In this document: positions 10,201-20,300 of the stretch, piece after piece
Layout: each line of letters opens with the position of its first letter
Numbering within the stretch: the stretch's first letter is position 1
DNA from: Leguminivora glycinivorella
Taxonomy: Eukaryota > Arthropoda > Insecta > Lepidoptera > Tortricidae
Assembly (NCBI RefSeq): GCF_023078275.1
Contig: NC_062983.1
Span: 15,245,001-15,309,000, forward strand
Length of the DNA stretch: 64,000 nt
Direction of reading: 5' to 3'
Program-made: the position numbers and the translations under genes
Notes under the pieces: model-generated
Database searches by the model: none
What the model was told of the DNA's origin: nothing
The model's input: the letters and a program-made list of their open reading frames with translations, nothing else

Positions 10201-13200
10201 AAACAAACATAGAGTTTTTAATTGCCTGTCTCAGATCTTTCTGGAATCCTGGAGTTGGGTCTCTCTGCAAACTCGAAAAGCCATCACCTTGAATCAGATC
10301 AAGAACTTTCTGATTATAACTTCCTTTCTCCATAATAACAATGCAATTTCCTTTGTCTGCTTTCGAAACTACCAAATTATTTTCTCGCACTTTCTGTTGA
10401 ATAGTTCTCAGTGCCAAACCATCAGAACTAAATCCACCACCCTGTGCCGGAACAGTACTCTTAATAACATTGGCCACCATGGTCTTGGTATCTAAATCAC
10501 CACGGCCCCGCACTATCGCTACCTCTGAATCCACAGCCAAATTCTCTAACGTCCCCTGAGTTATTTTTGGCTGGAAATTATATTTCAACCCTTTTCCTAA
10601 AAGCTCTACTTCATTCTCCGAAAACTCCACATCAGTTAAATTTTTCACACGAGGATGGAAGTCATGGTGAGGTGTTGGTTCCGTTTCCTTCCCCCTCAAA
10701 AACCGAATGTGCCGAATGTGCCGTATGGGGAGACTTTGGATATTCTAAGGGACCTTTTTGAAAAGCAACGTTTACATCCAGGGGAGGTAGATGAGTTGAT
10801 AGATCTAACTGCTATATGTATGAAACATAATTATTTTAGATTCGGGGGACAGTATTATTTGCAAAGTGATGGTTTAGCCATGGGTTCTCCACTGAGTCCT
10901 TTAATGGCGGATATCTTTATGGACCACTTTGAGAACCAGCATATTGCAGGGAATGATAATATATTGTATTACTTCAGATACGTAGATGATTTGATTATTT
11001 GTTGGACGGGGAGTATGGACCTGCTGGATGAATTTGTTACTGGGCTTAATAGTAAACATCCAAAGATCAAGTTTAAGAAGGAACTAGAGCAAGACAAGTC
11101 ATTGAATTTTATAGATTTGACCATTACTAGAGTTAATAATAGCCATCAATTTCAAATTTACCGCAAGCCTACACATACTGATACAGTTATACCAGCTTCT
11201 TCTACACACCCTTGGCAGCATAGGTTGGCCGCTTTTCACTGTTATGTGCATAGGATGTTGTCTGTGCCTCTTTCTGAAGAACACTATCGAGCCGAATTGG
11301 ACAATATTTACCACTTGGCAGTTTCGAACGGTTATGATAAATCAATCGTTGATGGCATCATCAGAAAGAAGCGAATGGTTATGGTTAACAATATGTTGTA
11401 TGCGGCACGTCCTTCTGAACCGGTTAAGAGGTGTCAAGCGAGCATTACTTATGTTGGCAAAGTGTCAGAGGACATTTATAAGATTTTGAAGTCAAACGGC
11501 ATTCCTGTGGCCTTTAGGACAAATAACACTTTGCACTCCAAGCTTTGTAACGGCAAAGATAGGATCGAGAAAGGGAAAAAATCTGGGGTTTATAAGTTGA
11601 GCTGTGATGTTTGTAACAAAGTGTACGTGGGCCAAACGGGCCGCAATTTCACTACTAGGTATAAGGAGCATATGGCATCATACAGGCACAACCATCCAGA
11701 GAGATCCAATTTTGCAAAGCATTTGATAGAGAGTGACCATACTGTATCAGAGAATCATTCTTTTGATGTTTTACATGTATGTGAGAAAGGGCTGCGTTTG
11801 GGGGTTCTAGAACAGTTGGAGATAATTAGGTACAACAATAGGGGGTTAATCCTTAATGAGCAGTTGAATGTTGCGTCATCGCCGTTATTACGAATTTTTC
11901 CATCTAACTTGCTTGGTAGGGGGGTGGACAAAGTATAAATATGGCCGACCATTCTGGGGACGATCAGTCAGTTGCGGGACTTCGGACCGTCAACATCAGC
12001 TCCTGAGGATGCCTCGTAGAGAGGCGAAACACGTGTCGAGTTTTGTATATTTGGTGGTGGGTTGTTATATTTATTTGCGTATTTATTTTTATTTTTGCGG
12101 TGGGAGGGTGGGAAAATTAATTGCATGTAAAAAATACGCAAGTAATTATAACAGGTTAGCACTGATTGACTTGCACGTTATCTATTCGCGGATTAGCAAA
12201 GGAAAGTTCTAGTTTACGATTAACATGGATTTCCGCAAAGTAACGCCTGATTCCATCGATTTTTTTGCGAATTTAACTAGAAGTGATATACAGGATGCTT
12301 CCTGATAACGAACCTAACTACGTGTCGAATTTAACGGAAAACAAAAAATAACACGGTGTATTTAAGATAAATGCTAAGATGAGTATACATGTTGGCGGCC
12401 TGTCGTAAGACCCGGCAGATCGTACAAATTGTTCTTCTCTCTGATGTTCATGTTTTGATGGTCATCATTCCTTTGCCCTTATCCCATTTATTTGGGGTCG
12501 GCGCAACACGTATTTCTCTTCCATACCTCTCTATCGTGCGTCATCTCATCATCTACTTGCTTGCTCACACAGTCCATGTTTTGATGGTAATCATATTGTT
12601 CACACAACATACATACGTTTACCCAAGTACTCGTAAGAAGACACATGACGTCACACACATACGTCACGGCCCCCCGCGCCGCGTACCTACATTAGACTGC
12701 ACCTTACAGCCGAAGCGGCTACACATATATATTTGTATAGATTCTCAAAATACCTAAACTACTTGTATCTAGTTATTAAGTTAATTAAAAGAAAATAGTA
12801 CCATGCTGGAGTTCTTCATTCTTCATAAGAAGATCTTATATTGAGGAGTACACCGAACACATATTAAAATAATACATAGGCAGGACCGATGGTGGCCTGC
12901 AAGCCATGAGAGACCTGATATCTCCTCTACCAGTTCAGTTATAAAATGTTAGTCCATTTACTCGTCCCACCACATACTTTATGTGATCAAAATGAATACA
13001 CTGTCTCCGCGCACATTAGCCGTATTTGGCGGTGGGAGGGAAGTTTACCCTTATAGCTGACTAGTAGATAATGTCAGACGCTAAGTCTGCATTTGAACAT
13101 TATTTCTAGAATTTTGTGCAATAAAGTTGAAATAAATAAGAGTGGAATTCCTTGCTGGCGTCTATTTTTTCGAGCATCCTTCAATTACCGAGTGACGACC

Positions 13201-14284
13201 GGTCTGGCTCAGTCAGTAGAGACCCTGCCTGCTGAGCCGCGGTCCCAGGTTCGAATCCCGATAAGGGCATTTATTTGTGTGATGAGCACAGATATTTGTT
13301 CCTGAGTCATGGATGTTTTCTATGTATATAAGTATGTATTTATCTATTTAAGTATGTATATCGTCGCTTAGCACCCATAGTACAAGCTTTGCTTAGTTTG
13401 GGGCTACGTTGATCTGTGTAAGGTGTCCCCCAATATTTATTTTTTATTTTATTTTAATTCAAGGGTGAGCAAGTACACGAGCTTAGAATGTATGCTAGGA
13501 ACGCGCCTCTTTCATACATTTGATCGCCAGTGTCCGAGGTGTGGCTACAGTGACCATGAGCAAGCCCATTTATAATAGTATAAAAAAATTAATTTATATT
13601 TTTGGCACATACCTTACAACATTAGAATCCACGTCCCCCTCCTCAGGAATCGTCTCCAGGATATTCATGAACTTTATCATGAGTCTCTGCAGGTATCTCC
13701 TCTCCCAGTTCAGTTTGTCCAGAAGCTCCGGTTTGTCTTTCTTCTGAATCGCTTTCCAGTACTTCTTCCATTTCGGCACAGCTTTGAATTCTTGGTTTCT
13801 TCGACCTGATAAAAGATATAAAATTATGCACGTTAAACTTAACACTATGTTACAATTAGTTCTCTAGTATGTTATTTGATTTATCTGTATTTTACAGATC
13901 GATTTATAAAGACGCGACTAACGGTTAAATAGGTACAGTCAACCAATTGGAACCCTAGGCCACTGTAGAACTATGTCACAGTGACATTATAATTCAGATT
14001 GTAAGAAATCTCTTAATGCTTGTCATTTTGACATGGTTGTAGAGTGGCCTAGAGTTCCTATTGGTTGACGTACGGTCAACCAATAGGAACTCTAGGCCAC
14101 TACGTAAGGCTACTGAGAATTAGAAATTAAAATTTTGAAAAAACCCCCGACTGCGACATAGTAGACCGATTTTCATGAAACATGGCTAAGAACACTCCCG
14201 ACTAACTCAGCTTTCAGACAAAAAAAACTACATCTAAATCGGTTCATCCTTTCGGGGGCTACGATGCCACAGACAGACACACAC

Positions 14285-14319
<35 letters not shown>

Positions 14320-17300
14320 TGTCAAACTTATAACACCCCGTATTTTTTGCGTCAGGGGTTAAAAATAAAGACCCGTTGGTGTGAAGCTCCATCAAGCACT
14401 TCGTAAATTCACTCGTAAACTTTGTTAAAATCGTTTAACACTTTCGAAACCGGGCTCTACGCGGCGCTACGACATTTTCGCTACATACGGGTTTCCCCAT
14501 GTAATCGGCTACGCTTCTACGAGCGGTGTGCCCGACAGTCGGGTTCTTGGTAGCGAAAGTGTTAACACACCACACCACACTTATTTAGATATTTATGTAA
14601 ATAATGTGTCTTCGAATTCACGCTAATATAACTTCTCAACGAAGAGATTTCTTTTTTCTATAAAGACGCGTTTTTCTCATTTAAATGATTAATAAAAAGT
14701 ACGTTAACACTACATTATCAGATCATACAGTCATTCACACGCGCCGATTTGTCAAATTAACTTTTGTTGTTGTAGTCCTAAGGCACCCCTTAGGTGTTAA
14801 GAGGTGCAAAGGGCCTTCACAAGCTCGCGCCACGCCTTCCTATCTTCAGCGACCCTCGAGGCCTCGCTCCAGCTCAAACCAGCCGCTCGTAGCTCATTTT
14901 CGACGGACCGCTTCCAAGAGTGAACAGGGCGTCCGGGGCCACTGCTTGCATTTTGCGGTTTCCAACCGAAAGCAATGCTTGCGTTATTTATTTCCCCTCT
15001 CCGACTAGTGTAACCAATCCATCTCCATTTCCGTGTCGCGATTTCCTCGTCAATGGGTGTTTGCTGGCATATACTCCACAGGTCTTGATTTCGGATAGTG
15101 TTTGGTCAGAAAACGCGAAGGATCGACCTCAGGGGCTTGTTGACGAATACTTCGAAATCTAACTTTTGACAGTATGATATTACGAATCAGAGCACGCGTC
15201 CTCGTGAATGAAACGATCTAGGTGACTAATTCGGAAAACCCACTCAATTGTCTACATGTAATGTATATATTTTGTATGAGAACCCACAAGTAGGTAATTA
15301 CCGCACTTTATTCGACAGAACAAAATTCTAGTAGTACGTATTTACAACGCGACTAACCGAACACAAGTGACAGCGGTTAGTAGTTCTTACTCGGTTACTC
15401 TGATTAAGTCAATTAATATTAATAGACAGCATTACTAACCCATGGAGAAACAGATCTGGTTAATGCGCTTAAACTAACACATATTAACGATATTAATGGA
15501 GTGATACGAGTATATTTAATAATAACAATGAGTGGCAATGGTGTTTTTAAACTTTCATAGGAAATACATAATTACAATATTGTTTTATTCTATTATTGGA
15601 TCAACAATTAAATTTTAGAAGCGATGGCTAAAGGTATATAGTACTAAATGTTATGACATCCGAGACTTACCTCAGACTAATACATACATATAAACACACC
15701 TACTTCCCAGAGGGGTAGGCAGAGTTCACGGATTTCCATTTGCTATGATCCTGACAAACCCTTTCGCTTCACGCACTTTCGTAACGTTCTTCATACACGC
15801 TCGTGTATGAAGCTGTAATTCCATGCTTACGAAGCAATGGTTCAAGAAGAGAAGCTTCAGGACTTACCTTCTTGTAAACTAATCCACATGCTCAAAGACA
15901 CCAGCCTCTTGACCTGGTCACGGCAAAGCTGTACTTCCATGCTTCCGAAGCAATGGTTCAGGAAGAGAAGCAACGCTGTCTGTTCCCTCATATTGCGGCT
16001 TTCGTTATCTTCAGCCACACTCGCTCGGAGTACTTGTTCGAAGAAGGCCGGGAAGTGTTCGGGTTTCTTGAGAAATGCCTGGAGATTGAACGGAATATTG
16101 AAATTGATTAAATGTTCGAATGAAAGATGGCTTTCAAGCTACTCTAGCCCTTATAGGGTGGCATAGCATCAGACACGTGCGACGTGGCTGTTTGATTTCC
16201 ATAATCTGTTTAGTTGAACACACATCCAGCCACGTGGCAAATATTTGGTGGAAAGGCAACTTTACTGTACAGTCAAAAACATTATTAGTATTATTTCCAC
16301 AGAATTTAGATAGAACAAGTTCATATATGTATATGGCGGCCGAGCGTGTCAGATTTTGTACTGAAGTTGTTACTGGCCTGTGATTTTAAATATGTCTCAG
16401 GCCCCCTTGAGTGTTCCAATTTTTTGTGTTGTTGCAATTAAATATCACGTAACGAGGCATTTATAATGTTTTGCTGACTTCAAATTACAAAAACCGGCCA
16501 AGAGCGTGTCGGGCCACGCTCAGTGTAGGGTTCCGTAGTTTTCAGTATTTTTCTCAAAAACTACTGAACCTATCAAGTTCAAAACAATTTTCCTAGAAAG
16601 TCTTTATAAAGTTCTACTTTTGTGATTTTTTTCATATTTTTTAAACATATGGTTCAAAAGTTAGAGGGGGGGGACGCACTTTTTTTCCTTTAGGAGCGAT
16701 TATTTCCGAAAATATTAATATTATCAAAAAACGATCTTAGTAAACCCTTATTCATTTTTAAATACCTATCCAACAATATATCACATATTGGGGTTGGAAT
16801 GAAAAAAAATATCAGCCCCCACTTTACATGTAGGGGGGGTACCCTAATAAAACATTTTTTTCCATTTTTTATTTTTGCACTTTGTTGGCGTGATTGATAT
16901 ACATATTGGTACCAAATTCCAGCTTTCTAGTGCTAACGGTTACTGAGATTATCCGCGGACGGACGGACGGACGGACGGACGGACGGACAGACAGACATGG
17001 CGAAACTATAAGGGTTCCTAGTTGACTACGGAACCCTAAAAATTGACGCCCGAAAGCTGCAAGAGACGGACCATTCAATGGATTAATTTTACCGAGTTCA
17101 TTTGACACGCTAAGTAGATAAGTTTGATTATTTCACAAGTAGCGTATATAATTAAAGTTACTGTCTAATCGTATGCTTGTCAATGATTGTAACAGTCTGT
17201 TCAGTGTTAATTGAGATTAATTAATGTTACAATTGCCAATTATGATTCGGGGTAAAATGGTGTGGTTTCCCTAAATGGTTTTTTTTTCACATGTGAGGGC

Positions 17301-20300
17301 CGATGTGTGGCCAATACAAACATACTTCAACTTGTCATTGCAACTGCATGCAGGACCGTTTGGTAAAGCAGGATGTAATATCAGCTGCAAAAGCGCATGG
17401 CGAATTTATCAATGAATTCATTCATAATTTCTCCATGCACTTTTGCTGCTGATAGTACATGATCGACTGTATATTAACTAACAATAAAACCGGCCAAGAG
17501 CGTGTCGGGCCACGCTCAGTGTAGGGTTCCGTAGTTTTCCGTATTTTTCTCAAAAACTACTGAACCTATCAAGTTCAAAATAATTTTCCTAGAAAGTTTT
17601 TATAAAGATCTACTATTTTGATGTTTTTCATATTTTTTGAATATAGGGTTCAAAAGTTAGAGGGGGGGGGACGCACTTTTTTTTCCTTTAGAAGCGATTA
17701 TTTCCGAAAATATTAAAAAATCAGCCCCCACTTTACATGTAGGGGGGGTACACTAATAAAACATTTTTTTCCATTTTTTATTTTTGCACTTTATTGGCGT
17801 GATTGATATGCATATTGGTACCAAATTTCAGCTTTGTAGTGCTTACGGTTACTGAGATTATCCGCGGACGGACGGACGGACGGACGGACGGACGGACGGA
17901 CGGACGGACGGACGGACAGACAGACATGGCGAAACTATAAGGGTTCCTAGTTGACTACGGAACCCTAAAAATGTGCCTTTTCCCAGGTTGTAGCATCGGC
18001 CCTTGGCATCTACTCATTGGATCAGTTTTTTTAGGGTTCCGTAGTCAACTAGGAACCCTTATAGTTTCGCCATGTCTGTCTGTCCGTCTGTCCGTCCGTC
18101 CGTCCGTCCGTCCGTCCGTCCGTCCGCGGATAATCTCAGTAACCGTAAGCACTAGAAAGCTGAAATTTGGTACCAATATGTATATCAATCACGCCAACAA
18201 AGTGCAAAAATAAAAAATGGAAAAAAATGTTTTATTGGGGTATCCCCCCTACATGTAAAGTGGGGGCTGATTTTTTTTTTCATTCCAACCCCAACGTGTG
18301 ATATATTGTTGGATAGGTATTCAAAAATGAATAATGGTTTACTAAGATCGTTTTTTGATAATATCAATATTTTCGGAATTAACCGCTTCTAAAGGAAAAA
18401 AAGGTGCGTCCCCCCCCCTCTAACTTTTGAACCATATGTTTAAAAAATATGAAAAAAATCACAAAAGTAGAACTTTATAAAGACTTTCTAGGAAAATTGT
18501 TTTGAACTTGATAGGTTCAGTAGTTTTTGAGAAAAATACGGAAAACTACGGAACCTTACACTGAGCGTGGCCCGACACGCTCTTGGCCGGTTTTTTTTTT
18601 AAATCTCAACGATTTTGACTGGCATTTTTCCGAATTTGTACACTATGGAGGTATTATGACATTTCATCATAATACACCGCGAGAAACTATCAGTAACGTA
18701 AGGATATAGACTCACCTGCCAGGCCGGCACTCGTTCTCGAAACTTCTCGTTGATCATGACTATGATAGACATCATGTGTGCTTGCGACGCGCCGGCGCGG
18801 TAGGTACTGAAGCCACAGGTAACACTCCAGTAGGCCTAGCACATGATTGCCGCGAGAGTATGCCGCCGCGAGATAGATGACACGTCTTCTTCTAACTGTA
18901 TTAATGACATAAGGACGGGTAGCCTATCTCGCGGCGACATACTCTCGTGACAATCATGTGCTAACCATGCAGGTATATACGCCGGACGGAAAAACTGAAT
19001 GCAATATGTTATACATTTCTCCATACAAACGCTCTCGCCTGTTTCCTCTCTGTTTTTGAAGCTAGAGGTTTTTTCAACACAGACTTTTATAGAGAGAACT
19101 CATGATACCTACAACACTAGAAACTGTCAGTAACGTAAGGATATAGACTCACCTGCCAGGCCGGCACTCGTTCTCGAAACTTCTCGTTGATCATGACTAT
19201 GATAGACATCATGTGTGCTTGCGACGCGCCGGCGCGGTACTGAGGCCACAAGTAACACTCCAGGTATTGAGAGAACTCGAGCATCATGATACGCCGGACG
19301 GAAAAACTGAATGTACAAACAATATGTTAATGGTTGCATAGGAAATATGTTTGGGGAATGAAATGAAGTTTTGTTACGCTTGAGTTTTACTATGCTGTTT
19401 GCTACTAAGTGAAAAGGAAAGAATACTTTTTTGCCTACTTTAGTATCCCACTGCTGGACAAGGGTAGGACAAGGGTTTAATGGGTAACATGTATGCATGA
19501 TTACTATGCTCGTAATAATGGAAAATTGGACTGGAATGTAAGAGTACTTTCATGTATGTTTTCTATGTATATAAGTATGTATTTATGTATGTATATCGTC
19601 GCTAAGCACCCATATTACAAGCTTTGTTTAGTTTGGGGCTAAGTTGATCTGTGTAAGGTGTCCCCAATATTTATTTATTTATTATTTATACTTGATATTT
19701 TGTACAATAAGAAATAAAGATTGAATGGTCATGTTTGGAGCAGATTCTAGCACTAATGAAAAGTTTTTCAGCACAGATGGTGCTTTTTGCCGGCGCTAGT
19801 TCTCAAAGTAGTACATTTCTTGTTAAGTCTAAACTTAAAAGGGCTCTATGTACTGGAAAACGTCGCACGATACACGTGGGAAGAAGAAGTTCGTAACTCT
19901 TTTCGATTTAAAACACTCATTTCAGTTCAAAGGCCCTAAGAGCATGGGATGCGCTTTGTATGATTTAATAATCAATTCTCCATTTACAATCGGAAATAAG
20001 TTGAATGTGTGTAGTTACAAATATGCAAATATAACTGTATTTTTTAAATTTTAAATATACTAGCTTTTGCCCGCAGCTTCACTCGCGTTATATTCGAAAA
20101 TTGCGGAATGCTCCATACAAACTTCCACCCCCCATTTTAGGTATGTGGGGGGTTAGAAAGAGACAAAAAGTAGCTTATGTCACTCTCCATCCTTTCAACT
20201 ATCTCCACAAAAAAAATCACGTCAATTCGTCGCTCCGTTTTGCCGTGAAAGACGGACAAACAAACAGACACACACACTTTCCCATTTATAATATTAGTAT

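Larger units (their letters stand above)
8401..12216. mobile_element. Penelope-like retroelement, two copies in head-to-head inversion
   Basis: The minus-strand copy occupies about 8401-10703 and a 5'-truncated plus-strand copy 10713-12216. The arms are nearly identical over 1.5 kb and the spacer is about 0.8 kb. Both 3' ends finish at the same sequence, AAAGGAAAGTTCTAGTTTAC. The junction repeats CCGAATGTG twice (10703-10711, 10712-10720). Inverted, 5'-truncated partner copies are a known habit of Penelope-like elements. The near-identity of the arms indicates a recent event. The element lies in aqr intron 5 (between exons 5 and 6). Confidence 0.85.

Noticed and set aside
13192..13270. Functional tRNA genes at SINE heads (also 21270-21340, 53501-53570, 560-636)
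   Set aside because: A- and B-boxes are present but the stems do not close into a full cloverleaf, and SINE bodies follow.
14685..15162. Plus-strand frames of 107 and 80 codons
   Set aside because: Antisense of an RTE LINE fragment.
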